From the NCBI GenBank assembly GCA_024707145.1, contig JANQAI010000008.1, positions 310,001-374,000 of the forward strand: a DNA stretch of 64,000 nucleotides, read 5' to 3'. The position numbers and the translations under genes were made by a program. The notes under the pieces were generated by a model. The model saw nothing but the letters and a program-made list of their open reading frames with translations. It was not told the origin of the DNA and did not search any database. Below are positions 48,780 to 58,921 of this stretch, one piece after another. This DNA is from Magnetospirillum sp. (GTDB lineage Bacteria > Pseudomonadota > Alphaproteobacteria > Rhodospirillales > Magnetospirillaceae). The stretch's first letter is position 1. Every line of letters begins with the position of its first letter.

Positions 48780-51700
48780 ATGCGCAACGCCGCCATCATC
48801 GCCGGAGCCATCGCCGCCCTCGTGATCCTGCTGGCCGTGGCGGTCCCGTCGTTGATGGACTGGAACCGGTACAAGGGCGAGGTCGCCTCCCGCGTCCAGG
48901 CCGCTACCGGCCGCACCGTGACCATCGCCGGCCCGTTGAGCGTGCGCCTGCTGCCCAGCCCGGCGCTATCGGCCGAGGGCGTGACGATCGGCAATCCGGC
49001 CGGCGCCCCCGGAGAACTGGCGCGGATCGGGCGGCTGCGCCTGAAGGTGGCCGCGCTGCCCTTGCTGGCCGGCAAAGTGCGGCTGAAGACGCTGGAACTG
49101 GAACGCCCCGTGCTCACCCTGGCCCGGCTGCCCGACGGCCGGCCCAACTGGCGCTTCGAGGATGCCGAGGCGCCCCCGTCCGCATCGGTAGAACCGCCGC
49201 CGCCCCACCGTTCCGCGCGGCCGGAACCGCCCGCCCCCGCCAATACGGGCGACGACACGCTGCCGGTCGAGGATCTCGCCATCCACGACGGCGAGATCGC
49301 CTACCAGGGCTTCCGCCTCACCGCACTGGATGCGCGCGTGATCCTCGGCGGCCGCTCGGGGCCGTTCCGGGGAGAAGGCCGCGCCAAGCTGGGCGAGTTG
49401 CCCATCGCCGTGGACGCCGTCGTCGAACGGCTGAGCCCCGACCGGGGCAGCCCCGCCAACATCGTCGTGCGCCTGCCGGGCGAAGAAGCCCGCGCGGAAC
49501 TGGCCGGCCTGGTTACCCGCTTGTCGGGAGGCGAGACCCTGCGCGGCCACCTGACCGTCAAGGCCGCCGATCCGTCCCGCATCCTGGCCCGCCTCGGCGC
49601 GACCCCGCCCCTGCCGCCCGGCTCGCTGGCGGCGGAGGGCGAACTGAGCCTGTCCACCGAGGAAGCCTCGCTCGGCAATCTCGACCTGTCGGTGGGTGAT
49701 ACCCGGCTGACCGGCGGCATCTCGGCGGCCTTTGCGGCGACGCCGCAAGTGGACGTGCGCCTTGCCGCCGCCGCCCTGGACCTGGACCGCTGGAGCCCCG
49801 CCGCCAAGCCGGCCCTCGCGCCAGCCCCAGCCCCAGCCCGGGCACCGGCATCGCAAGGCTCCGGCCCTGATGGAGCCCCCGCCCCCTCAGCCGCCGCTCC
49901 GTCCGGTGGCGGCTTCTCCCCTGCCCCGCGACCTGTTCGCCTCGCTCGACCTGGCGGTGGACGCCCTGTCGTGGCGCGGCCAGGTGGTGCGCCAGGCCAA
50001 GGTGGAGGCGGTACTGGACCAGGGCGAGGTGCTGCTGCGCCAGGCCTCGGCCCAACTGCCCGGCGCCACCGATGCCAGCGCCGAGGGTTCGCTCACCAAC
50101 GAAGCCGGACGGGCGGTGTTCGATGGTCAGCTGCGGCTCAAATCGGTCAACGGTTCGGCCCTGGCGGGCTGGCTGGGCCTGCCGCTGCCGGAAGACCGCG
50201 CGCGCGCCGTCGAACTGGCCACGCCGGTGCGGCTGGCCTGGCCCGAAATGCGGCTGGACGATTTCCGCCTGACGGTGGATGGCACCCAGGCCCGCGGCAG
50301 CGCCGCCGCACGCTTCGACGCCACGCCAACCCTGGCGGTCAGCGCAACCTTGGAAGGCATGGAAGCGATGGTCAAGGGCCGGTTGGCCGAAGACGGGCGC
50401 GTGGCGGATGGCGCCTTCCGCCTGTCCAGCCGACAGGGCCTGAAGCCGCTGGCCGCTTTCGGATTGAAGCCGCCTGCCGTGCTGGAGCGCCTGGGCGGCT
50501 TGGTCGTAGAGGGCACCGCCAGCGGCACCACCGACGCCCTGGCGCTGGACGCCCGCGCCGAAAGCGGCGGCGTCACCCTGTCCGCCAAGGGCAACGTGGT
50601 CCGGATGGCCCACGCCGATATGGCGGTGCAAGCCCGCGCCGCCAGCCTGTCCCAGGTACTGCGCCTGCTGGGCGACAGCCGCGCCCAGGGCGGGGGCGCC
50701 TTCACTCTGGATGCCCGGGTGACCGGCGACAGCAACGTCGTCGAGGTCAGCGGCCTGACATTGCGGGCCGGCGCCAGCAGCCTGGGCGGACAGGGCCGCG
50801 TCGATCTAAAGGGGGCGAAGCCCGCCATCACCGCCGAACTGGCGGCCGACACCCTGGCGCTGGACAGCCTGCTGGGTTCGGAACGCACCGGGCGCCTGCT
50901 GCCCGGCGGCCCCCTGCTGCCCCCCACGCTCGCCCCCCGGGCCATGCCGACGGTTCCGGCGGCGGCAGTGGGAGCCGGCGCCTCGCCGTTCAGCCGCGAG
51001 CCGCTGGACCTTTCGGCGCTGAACGCCTTCGATGCCCGCATCGGCCTCACCACACAGACCGTCACCGCCAAGGACTGGCGGCTGGAGAATGCCACCAGCC
51101 GGATCGCCGTGCAGGGCGGTACCGCCACGGTGGAACGCCTGACCGGCAAGCTTCTGGGCGGCGACCTGTCGCTGAACGGCAAGCTGAGCGCCGGCACCAC
51201 TCCCGCCCTCAGCGGCGAGTTCACCGTGGCCGGCGCCGATTTGGGCGCGGCCAGGCTGGAGGGCGCCGGCATGACGGTGACACGCGGCCGCATGGATGCC
51301 CAGGGCCATTTCGCCACCTCGGGCCGGTCGTCGCAAGACATGGCGGCACGGTTGAACGGCGAGGGCCGGCTGCTGGTGCGCGACGGCACCCTGGACGGCT
51401 TCGACCTGCCCGCAGTCAACCGCCAGCTCGGCAACCTGCAGAATATCGGCAGCCTGCTGGGCGTGGTTCAGGCCGGCCTGGCCGGCGGACAGACACCGTT
51501 CTCGCAACTGGCCGGAACCTGGCGCGCCGACAATGGCATCGTCACCAGCCGCGACCTCAAGCTGGAGGCGGAAGGCGGCGGCGCCAGCGCCGACATGCAG
51601 GTCAACCTGCCTGACTGGACCACCCGCAGTACCATCGCCTTCCACTTGGCCAATGCGCCGCAGACGCCGCTCACCGCCCGGCTGGAAGGCCCGCTGGAAA

Positions 51701-51933
51701 ACCCGCGCAAGATCATCGACATCAACGCCATCCAGCAATATCTGGTGTCGCGGGGATTGGGACGGGCACTGAAGGGGAAGGACGGCAACAACCTGCTGGG
51801 CACTCTCGGCGGCCAGCAGGAGCAGCAACAGCAGCAACAATCCTCCGAACAGCCGCAATCGGAACAGCCGCGCGAGAAGAACACCGGCAAGAACATCCTC
51901 AAGAACCTGTTGAAAGGCCTGGGCGGGCAATAG
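48780..51933 (+). CDS. AsmA-family envelope protein (frameshifted as read)
   Basis: About 1050 residues after repair. An N-terminal membrane anchor (8-22) leads into the AsmA domain (MDWNRYKGEVASRVQAATGRTVTIAGPL, then LPDGRPNWRFED). The rest is a long beta-rich repeat region, typical of AsmA-like bridge proteins that carry phospholipid between membranes, ending in the AsmA C-terminal core (VNRQLGNLQNIGSLLG, FSQLAGTWRADNGIV). A Gln-rich stretch sits near the C terminus (codons around 51819-51865). The frame shifts between about 49855 and 49885 in a Pro/Ala linker, where the exact base cannot be fixed. Confidence 0.87.
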
Positions 51934-51968
51934 CATCCTGGTCCCACTTTCGGGAGGGAGGGAATGCC

Positions 51969-52743
51969 ATGAGGATGTTCACGCTGGCGGCCCTGGCGGC
52001 CGCCGTGCTGGGCACGGCCGGCCATGCGGCGGCGGCCGACAGATTGGGCATCGTGCTGATGCACGGCAAGCAGGGCCAGCCGGACAAAGCCATCACCGGC
52101 CTGGCCTCGGCGCTGACCCGCGAGGGTCATCTGGTGGCCTCGCCGGAAATGTGCTGGTCCAAGCGCCGCATCTACGACAAGCCGTTCGACGCCTGCATCG
52201 CCGAGCTCGACAAGGCGGTGGATTCCCCTGCGGGCCGAAGGCGCCACCGCCATCGTCGTCGCCGGCCACTCCCTGGGTGGCAACGCGGCCATCGCCTATG
52301 CCGGCTCGCACCCGGTCAAGGGCGTCGTGGTGCTGGCTGGAGCCCATAACCCGGAACGCATCGTCAATCGCCCCGAAATCGCCGAGAGCCTGGCGAAGGC
52401 CAAGGGTATGGTCGCCGACGGCCACGGGGCCGACACCGCCAATTTCAACGAGGTCAATGCCGGCTGGACGTTCATGGTCAGTTGCAGCGCCGAGACTTAT
52501 GCCAGCTTCTTCGATCCCGCCGGCCCGGCGGTGATGCCGTCCACCATCACCCACCTCCAGGCGCCGCTCCTGTGGGTGAGCGGCGACCGCGACAAGGGCC
52601 AGCAGGTGGTGCCGGCCATCTTCGCCAAGGCGCCGGCCGACCTGCTCAACCGCCATCTTACGGTCGCCGCCGATCACCTGAATACGCCCGACGCCGCCAT
52701 CGACGCGACGCGGGACTGGCTGCGGGAACTGGCGGCGCGCTAG
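51969..52743 (+). CDS. Secreted alpha/beta hydrolase (frameshifted as read)
   Basis: About 257 residues after repair. A signal peptide (1-22) is followed by an alpha/beta-hydrolase fold: LGIVLMHGKQGQP, nucleophile elbow VAGHSLGGNAA, and an Asp and His late in the sequence (VSGDRDKG and AADHLNTP). It is of the dienelactone-hydrolase/acetyl-esterase-like type; substrate unknown. The frame breaks at 52226-52229: four C where three would join AVDS to LRAEGATAIVVAG. Removal gives GATTCCC, a GANTC site. Confidence 0.83.
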
Positions 52744-52765
52744 GCTCGGCGGGCACCCCGTTTTC

Positions 52766-52826
52766 CGTCATGCGCGGGCTTGACCCGCGCATGACGGAGA
52801 TGGCCGGGTCAAGCCCGGCCATGACG
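52766..52826. repeat. Dispersed palindromic repeat, copy 3 (short form)
   Basis: CGTCATGCGCGGGCTTGACC with CGCGCATGACG, then CCGGGTCAAGCCCGGCCATG. Two back-to-back palindromes between convergent genes; lacks the inner CATCCACGCG part seen at 26136 and 42131. May also help terminate transcription. Confidence 0.75.
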
Positions 52827-52845
52827 CTACGGTAGCAACGCTTCC

Positions 52846-54207
52846 TCACCCTACCTTGGGCAGGGCCTCCAGCGCCGCCTTCAGCTCCTCTTCCTCGAAG
52901 GCCACGTCGCGCAGGTTGCCGGCGAAGAAGTCGGTATAGGCCTGCATGTCGAAATGGCCATGGCCCGACAGGTTGAACAGGATGGTCTCGGCCTTGCCTT
53001 CCGCCTTGCAGCGCAGGGCCTCGTCGATGGCGCCCTTGATGGCGTGCGAGGATTCCGGAGCCGGCACGATGCCTTCGGCGCGGGCGAACTGCACGGCCGC
53101 CGCGAAGCACTCGGTCTGCCAGTAGGCGCGCGCCTCCATCAGCCCCAGTTCCTTGACGTGGCTGACCATGGCCGACATGCCGTGGTAGCGCAGGCCGCCG
53201 GCATGACTGCCCGGCGGCATGAAGGTGGAGCCCAGCGTGTGCATCTTGGTCAGCGGGGTCAGGTGACCGGTGTCGCCGAAATCGTAGGCGTACCTGCCCC
53301 GCGTCAGCGACGGACACGAGGCCGGCTCGACGCCCACGACACGGGTCTTGCCGCCGTTCTTCAGGTTCTCGCGGATATAGGGGAAGGCCAAGCCGGCAAA
53401 ATTGGAGCCGCCGCCGGTGCAGGCGATCACCACGTCGGGACGGTCGCCGGCCATCTCCATCTGCAGGATGGCTTCCTCGCCGATGACGGTCTGGTGCAGG
53501 CAGACATGGTTGAGCACGCTGCCCAGGGCGTACTTGGTGTCGTCGCGGGTGGCGGCCACCTCCACCGCCTCGGAGATGGCGATGCCCAGCGAGCCGTTGG
53601 ACTCGGGCGACTTCTCCAGGATGGCGCGGCCGGCATTGGTCAGCGGCGACGGGCTGGCGATGCAGCGGGCGCCGTAGGTTTCCATCAGGGCGCGGCGATA
53701 GGGCTTCTGGTTGTAGGAAATCCTGACCATATAGATTTCCACCTCCAGCCCGAACAGCGAGCCGGCGAAGGCCAGCGAGCTGCCCCATTGGCCGGCGCCG
53801 GTCTCGGTGGCGAGGCGCTTGACGCCTTCCTGCTTGTTGTAGAAGGCCTGAGGTACCGCCGAATTGGGCTTGTGGCTGCCGGCGGGCGAGACGCCCTCGT
53901 ACTTGAAGTAGATGCGGGCCGGAGTATCCAGCGCCTTTTCCAGCCGCCGCGCCCGGATCAGCGGCGCCGGCCGCCACAGGCGATAGACCTCGCACACCGG
54001 TTCCGGGATCTCGACCCAGCGCTCCTGCGTCATCTCCTGTTCGATCACGGCGCGCGGGAAGATGGGCGCCAGATCGTCCGCCGTGACCGGCTGCAGCGTG
54101 CCGGGATGCAAGGGCGGCGGCAGCGGGGCGGGCAGGTCGGCGGCCAGGTTGTACCAGGCCTTGGGCAGCTTGTCCTCGGGCAGGAGGTACTTCACGGAAT
54201 CAGTCAT
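52846..54207 (-). CDS. TrpB-like PLP enzyme (TrpB2)
   Basis: A 453-residue beta-subunit-like tryptophan synthase of the second class (TrpB2). The PLP lysine is in SPAGSHKPNSA, the phosphate-binding glycine loop in CTGGGSNFAG, and the extended N terminus of about 40 residues is characteristic. TrpB2 proteins often occur away from trpA and act alone, condensing indole with serine or phosphoserine; the role here is not fixed. It is a single gene, divergent from tRNA-Lys. Confidence 0.93.
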   Translation of the reverse strand: MTDSVKYLLPEDKLPKAWYNLAADLPAPLPPPLHPGTLQPVTADDLAPIFPRAVIEQEMTQERWVEIPEPVCEVYRLWRPAPLIRARRLEKALDTPARIYFKYEGVSPAGSHKPNSAVPQAFYNKQEGVKRLATETGAGQWGSSLAFAGSLFGLEVEIYMVRISYNQKPYRRALMETYGARCIASPSPLTNAGRAILEKSPESNGSLGIAISEAVEVAATRDDTKYALGSVLNHVCLHQTVIGEEAILQMEMAGDRPDVVIACTGGGSNFAGLAFPYIRENLKNGGKTRVVGVEPASCPSLTRGRYAYDFGDTGHLTPLTKMHTLGSTFMPPGSHAGGLRYHGMSAMVSHVKELGLMEARAYWQTECFAAAVQFARAEGIVPAPESSHAIKGAIDEALRCKAEGKAETILFNLSGHGHFDMQAYTDFFAGNLRDVAFEEEELKAALEALPKVG

Positions 54208-54400
54208 CGTCGGCGGGTCCCTTGACGGTTGTTCCCATTGCTTATCCCGCTTTTACTCCCCCTGCCCCCACAGCCGCCAAGGGGGCGCCGACGCGGCGGG
54301 GGAGGAAATCGTGACAAAAGGGCTGCATTTTCCCCTTGCCAGGCCGCGCCGTTCGACATATAAAGCCGGCCTTCACGGCGGGCATGCCCCGCCGCACTTG

Positions 54401-54476
<76 letters not shown>

Positions 54477-54481
54477 AGTTC

Positions 54482-54516
54482 AAGGCCCTGGAACACCACG
54501 CGTTCCAGGGCCTTTC
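54482..54516 (+). terminator. Terminator after tRNA-Lys copy 1
   Basis: AAGGCCCTGGAAC and its complement form a 13-pair stem, then TTTCCCTTT. It also faces the end of the encapsulin operon on the other strand, so may work in both directions. Confidence 0.88.
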
Positions 54517-54532
54517 CCTTTCGGCACTCCCG

Positions 54533-55414
54533 TCAGATGGAATAGTCGAAAGCCTCGTAGGACAGGTCGCTCAGCACCTGGTCCAGGCTCTCCGCCGGCT
54601 CAGCCCCGGTGCCGGTGCGGATCACCTTGGCCGGCACCCCGGCCACGGTGCTGTAGGCCTCGACCGCCCGCAGCACCACTGATCCGGCGGCAATGCGGGC
54701 ATAGGGCCCCACCTCGATATTGCCCAGGATCTTGGCGCCCGCGCCGATCATGGCGCCTTGGCGCACCTTGGGATGGCGGTCGCCGGATTCCTTGCCCGTA
54801 CCGCCCAGGGTGACATTCTGCAGCAGCGACACGTCGTCCCCGACCACCGCCGTCTCGCCCACCACCAGACCGGTGGCGTGGTCGAGGAACACCCCCTTGC
54901 CGAAGCTGGCGGCCGGGTGAATGTCGGTCTGGAACACGTCGGACGAACGGCTTTGCAGATAGAGGGCGAAATCGCGCTCTCCCCTGCCCCACAGCCAGTT
55001 GGCCAGCCGGTGGGTCTGAATGGCATGGAAACCCTTGAAATACAGGAAGGGTTCGATGAAACGCTCGCAGGCCGGGTCGCGCTCGACCACGGCGGCGATG
55101 TCGGCGCGCAGCGCCTTGGCGATGTCGGGGTTGTCCTCGACGGCGCGGTTGAACGCCTCGACGATGACGCCCAGGCCGACCACCTCGCTTTTCAGCCGGG
55201 CCGCGATGCGGTGGAACACCGCCGCCTCGAAGCTGGGCTGGTTGATGATGGAATCCACGAACAGCGGCGCCAACATGGGCGCGCGGGCATAGGCCTCGCG
55301 TGCTTCCTGCCGCAGACGCAGCCACAGGGCGTCGGAAAAGCTCTGCTCCTCGGGAGAGCCATCCAGGGCGCTGCCGGCGATGAGAACAAGTCGGCTGGGT
55401 CCAGTGCGATGCAT
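54533..55414 (-). CDS. cysE: Serine O-acetyltransferase (encapsulin operon)
   Basis: A 293-residue enzyme making O-acetylserine from serine and acetyl-CoA, the precursor of cysteine. The SATase N-terminal helical domain (about 25-140) is followed by the left-handed beta-helix (DIHPAASFGKGVFLDHATGLVVGETAVVG, GGTGKESGDRHPKV). The protein ends in DYSI; a C-terminal Ile is what anchors CysE in the active site of CysK. Third gene of the encapsulin operon, 23 bases after the desulfurase gene. Such a gene accompanies type 2A encapsulins in other bacteria. Confidence 0.95.
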   Translation of the reverse strand: MHRTGPSRLVLIAGSALDGSPEEQSFSDALWLRLRQEAREAYARAPMLAPLFVDSIINQPSFEAAVFHRIAARLKSEVVGLGVIVEAFNRAVEDNPDIAKALRADIAAVVERDPACERFIEPFLYFKGFHAIQTHRLANWLWGRGERDFALYLQSRSSDVFQTDIHPAASFGKGVFLDHATGLVVGETAVVGDDVSLLQNVTLGGTGKESGDRHPKVRQGAMIGAGAKILGNIEVGPYARIAAGSVVLRAVEAYSTVAGVPAKVIRTGTGAEPAESLDQVLSDLSYEAFDYSI

Positions 55415-55437
55415 GAGACGGCTCTCCCGGCGAGGGG

Positions 55438-57063
55438 TCAGATCAGCGGCGCGCCGCTGCGGATACGCTGTACAGCCGCGATCAGGGCGTCAATGTCGGC
55501 TGTCGTGTTGTACAACGCGAAGGACGGGCGGACGGTTGCCTCCTGGCCGAAACGGCGCAGGATCGGCTGGGCGCAGTGATGGCCGGACCGCACGGCGATG
55601 CCTTCCTTGGCCAGCAGCCGCCCCACCTCGGGGGCAGGAACGCCGGCAAGCACGAAGGACAGGACACCGGCTTTTTCCGCGGCGGTACCGATGATGCGCA
55701 GGCCGGGAACCTGGCTGAGCCCCAGGGTGGCATAGGCGATCAGATCGTGTTCGTGCCGGGCGATGTTGGCCATGCCGATGCGGCTGACGTAGTCGATGGC
55801 CGCGCCCAGCCCCACCGCGTCGGCGATGTTGCCGGTGCCCGCCTCGAAACGGGCCGGCGCGCCGTGATAGCGGATGCGGTCGAAGGTCACGTCCTCGATC
55901 ATGTTGCCGCCGCTCTGCCACGGCGGCATGGAATCCAGCACTTCGGCCTTGCCATAGACCGCCCCGATGCCGGTGGGCCCGAACACCTTGTGCCCCGACA
56001 GCACGAACCAGTCGCAATCCAGCGCGCGCACGTCCACCGCCATGTGGCTGACCGCCTGGGCACCGTCCACCAACACGCGGGCACCGGCGCGGCGCGCCAG
56101 TTCCACCATCTGGCGGGCGGGAGTGACCGTGCCGAGCGCGTTGGACACCATGGTGAACGACACCAGCCTGGTCCGGTCGCTCAGCAGCCGCTGGTATTCG
56201 TCCAGCAGCACCTGCCCGTGATCGTCCACCGGCGCCACCCGCAGCCTAGCCCCGGTCTCGGCGCATAGCCGATGCCAGGGAACAATGTTGGCATGATGCT
56301 CCAGCCAGGTGATGAGGATTTCATCACCGGCGCGGATATTCCGCCGGCCCCACGACTGGGCGACCAGATTGATGCCCTCGGTGGCGCCGCGCACGAAGAT
56401 GATCTCGTCCATCGAACCGGCGTTCAGGAAGCCGCGCACCTTCTCGCGCGCGTCCTCGTAGGCGTCGGTGGCGCGCGCAGCCAATTGGTGGGCGGCACGA
56501 TGGATGTTGGAATTCTCGTGCTCGTAGAAATAGGACAGCCGCTCGATCACCGAGCGCGGCTTGTGGGTGGTGGCGGCGTTGTCCAGCCACACCAGCGGGC
56601 GCCCATCCACCCGTTCGGCCAGAATGGGAAAATCGCGCCGCACCGCCTCGACATCGAAAGGCGTATGGGCGGAGGGGGCCGGCACCAGCGGATCGCTTAC
56701 CACCTGCGGCGAGTTTTCCAGGAAATAGAAAGCCGGTGAAAGACTGGCCCCCGCCCGTAGCGGCGCGGCGGGAGCGGCCAGCGGCAGGGCGGCGGCGATC
56801 AGTCCGCGCAGTTCCGCCTCACCCGGCACGCCAGCCGAAAGCGGCGGGATGTCGGGGCGGGGCGTCGAGGGCAGGGCGGCACCGAAGCCGCCCAAAGCGG
56901 GCGGCGCCGACGCGAACGGCGAGGAACCGGCGATGGCGCCGTCGGGCAGAGCATTGAAGAGGTCGTTGGCCAGGCGGGTCAGCGCCGCGACGTCCAACGG
57001 CGAAGAGGCATCGCCGAACGCGGCCCCGACAAGCGGGGCCGCGGCAGCGGCTTGGTCAGCCAT
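55438..57063 (-). CDS. SufS-type cysteine desulfurase with cargo-loading N-tail
   Basis: A 541-residue PLP enzyme that converts cysteine to alanine and an enzyme persulfide. The catalytic core starts at about 135 (PFDVEAVRRDFPIL): PLP lysine K359 in LSGHKVFGPTG, nucleophile C497 in SGHHCAQP. Ahead of it lies a roughly 130-residue Ala/Pro-rich disordered extension with helical motifs DVAALTRLANDLFNALP (24-40), GEAELRGLIAAALPLA and SPAFYFLEN. In type 2A encapsulins such a tail targets the desulfurase into the shell. Its ATG overlaps the encapsulin stop, so translation is coupled. No sufBCD/E genes lie here. Confidence 0.95.
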   Translation of the reverse strand: MADQAAAAAPLVGAAFGDASSPLDVAALTRLANDLFNALPDGAIAGSSPFASAPPALGGFGAALPSTPRPDIPPLSAGVPGEAELRGLIAAALPLAAPAAPLRAGASLSPAFYFLENSPQVVSDPLVPAPSAHTPFDVEAVRRDFPILAERVDGRPLVWLDNAATTHKPRSVIERLSYFYEHENSNIHRAAHQLAARATDAYEDAREKVRGFLNAGSMDEIIFVRGATEGINLVAQSWGRRNIRAGDEILITWLEHHANIVPWHRLCAETGARLRVAPVDDHGQVLLDEYQRLLSDRTRLVSFTMVSNALGTVTPARQMVELARRAGARVLVDGAQAVSHMAVDVRALDCDWFVLSGHKVFGPTGIGAVYGKAEVLDSMPPWQSGGNMIEDVTFDRIRYHGAPARFEAGTGNIADAVGLGAAIDYVSRIGMANIARHEHDLIAYATLGLSQVPGLRIIGTAAEKAGVLSFVLAGVPAPEVGRLLAKEGIAVRSGHHCAQPILRRFGQEATVRPSFALYNTTADIDALIAAVQRIRSGAPLI

Positions 57064-57979
57064 AGTTGTAGACATGGTACTTGTCCACCTCCACACCTTC
57101 CAGGACGGCAAGGGCGTCGTCGGTCAGCACCGCCAGCGAGCAGTACAACGACACCAGGTAAGAGGCGATGGCCTTGGGATTGATCCCCATGAAGCGCACC
57201 GACAGGCCCAGGCTCTGCTCGCCCGGCAGATTGGGCTGGTACAGGCCCACCACGCCCTGACGCGCCTGGCCAGTGCGCAGCAGCAGGATGCTGGTCTTGC
57301 CGTTCTCGACACGCAGCTTGTCCGACGGGACCAGCGGCAGGCCGCGCCAGGTCAGGAATTGGGCACCGAACAGCGACACGGTCGGCGGCGGCACGCCACG
57401 GCGGGTGCATTCACGGCCGAACGCCGCGATGGCCTTGGGATGGGCCAGGAAAAAGGCGGGCTGCTTCCACACCCGGCTGATCAGCTCGTCCAGGTCGTCG
57501 GGGGTCGGCGCGCCTGCACGGGTGGCGACACGCTGGGACGGCGCCACGTTGCTCAGCAGGCCGTATTCGCGGTTGTTGATCAGTTCGCTTTCCTGACGTT
57601 CCTTGATGGCCTCGATGGTCAGGCGGAGCTGTTCGGCAATCTGGTTGTGCGGCATGCTGTACAGGTCGGACACACGGGTGTGGATCTCCACCACGGTGTT
57701 GACCGCGCTCAGCATGTATTCGCGCGGATTTTCCTCATAATCCACAAAGGTTTGGGGCAGCACCCGCTCGTCACGCGCCGAGCAATCGACGGTGACCGCG
57801 GAAGCGTCCTTGACCTTGTTCAGGCGGAAAATACCGGCCTCAACCGGCAGCCATTCTAGGCAATGCACCAGCCAGCGCGGCGTGATGCTGGCCATCTGCG
57901 GAACGGTTTTGGTGGCATTGGCAAGCTGCCGGGCGGCAACGTCGCCAAGCGCCGTAGAATTGGCGGGATCTTGGGTCAT
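57056..57979 (-). CDS. Type 2A encapsulin shell protein (SrpI-like)
   Basis: A 307-residue HK97-fold shell protein of encapsulin family 2A. Family strings: LANATKTVPQMASITPRWLVHCLEWLPVEAG at the start, FVDYEENPREYMLSAVNTVVEIHTRV, LINNREYGLL, and a final DALAVLEGVEVDKYHVYNYG. It self-assembles into a closed compartment, shown in cyanobacterial SrpI to be a T=1 shell with cysteine desulfurase cargo. AGGAGGT precedes the ATG. First gene of the operon with the desulfurase and serine acetyltransferase. Sulfur storage or redox-stress roles have been proposed for the family. Confidence 0.96.
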   Translation of the reverse strand: MTQDPANSTALGDVAARQLANATKTVPQMASITPRWLVHCLEWLPVEAGIFRLNKVKDASAVTVDCSARDERVLPQTFVDYEENPREYMLSAVNTVVEIHTRVSDLYSMPHNQIAEQLRLTIEAIKERQESELINNREYGLLSNVAPSQRVATRAGAPTPDDLDELISRVWKQPAFFLAHPKAIAAFGRECTRRGVPPPTVSLFGAQFLTWRGLPLVPSDKLRVENGKTSILLLRTGQARQGVVGLYQPNLPGEQSLGLSVRFMGINPKAIASYLVSLYCSLAVLTDDALAVLEGVEVDKYHVYNYG

Positions 57980-58112
57980 GGTAGGTGGGCACCTCCTGCT
58001 TGGCGGCGGGGACGATGTTTCCGGCCGAGCGATAGGCAAGAGGATGGCGCCAAGAGGGCGCCGCAACCACCGCGTTCAGTCATTTTGGTGAGACTTCATC
58101 CGCGATAACAGG

Positions 58113-58137
58113 GACCGCGTCCGTCATGGCGGACGGT
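58113..58137. promoter_or_regulatory. Inverted repeat upstream of the encapsulin operon
   Basis: GACCGCGTCCG and CGGACGGTC face each other across six bases in the 285-bp gap between the encapsulin gene and tRNA-Lys copy 2. It could be an operator, or a hairpin in the operon leader. No promoter boxes are clear. Confidence 0.3.
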
Positions 58138-58264
58138 CTCGGCCGCCGTTGCCTGCACACCCCCCGGAAAAGACCAGGCCGTGCCGGTCCCCGCCCCCCA
58201 GCATGCGGGAAATTTCCGCTTGCGCCGCGTTCGGCTTCGCCTTACAAATCCGCCTCCGCGTTGC

Positions 58265-58340
<76 letters not shown>

Positions 58341-58345
58341 AGTTC

Positions 58346-58380
58346 AAACCCCCGGAAAGCCCTGGCTTCCGGGGGTTTTG
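58346..58380 (+). terminator. Terminator after tRNA-Lys copy 2
   Basis: AAACCCCCGGAAG and its complement pair across a loop, followed by TTTT. Different stem sequence from the terminator of copy 1. Confidence 0.88.
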
Positions 58381-58504
58381 CTTGCCGCCGCCATACATTC
58401 TGCGCGGAGCAGCCAACCGTCCGTCGCCTAGCGGTTGTTTCGCGCATGGGGCTAGGTTAAGCTCGCCGCTTCAACGCCAGCTATTGCCGGGAGGTTCGGG
58501 CGCG

Positions 58505-58906
58505 ATGGCGAGGATTGAGTGGTCCGACGATCTTTCGGTAGGCAATGATCTGCTCGACAGCCAGCACCAGAAACTGATCGCCATGATCAACACGCTCGAC
58601 AACGAATCGGCCAGCGCCGAGGAGTTGGGCGAAGTGATCTTCGGCCTGCTGGAATACGCCGCCATCCACTTCCGCGACGAGGAGCGCTTCTTCGTCGATG
58701 CCGCCCCGGAAATCGTCGAGCATCATTTCGCCTCGCACACCATCTTCATCTCGACGGCGTACAAGTTCGTCCAGCGTTTCCAGAACGGCGAAGCCCTGGC
58801 CCTGCGCCAGCCGGTCTATGAGTTCCTGTGCAAGTGGCTGGTGGAGCATATCCAGGTCGAGGACATGCAATACAAGGATGCGGCCAAGGGCCGCGCCGCC
58901 GAGTAG
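58505..58906 (+). CDS. Bacteriohemerythrin
   Basis: A 133-residue four-helix di-iron protein with ligands H21, H55, E59, H74, H78, H115 and D120. Same family as the protein at 18999 but only distantly similar. GGGAGG lies 13 bases upstream of the ATG. Between the encapsulin/tRNA region and an Irr-like gene, a setting that suggests oxygen or iron-linked physiology. Convergent with the Irr gene (15 bases between stops). Confidence 0.93.
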   Translation: MARIEWSDDLSVGNDLLDSQHQKLIAMINTLDNESASAEELGEVIFGLLEYAAIHFRDEERFFVDAAPEIVEHHFASHTIFISTAYKFVQRFQNGEALALRQPVYEFLCKWLVEHIQVEDMQYKDAAKGRAAE

Positions 58907-58921
58907 GGCCAGCGGCGGAGC

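Noticed and set aside
57056-57979. Family 1 encapsulin with ferritin-like or peroxidase cargo
   Set aside because: The shell sequence matches the SrpI-type family 2A, and the partner genes are desulfurase and serine acetyltransferase, not ferritin or DyP.
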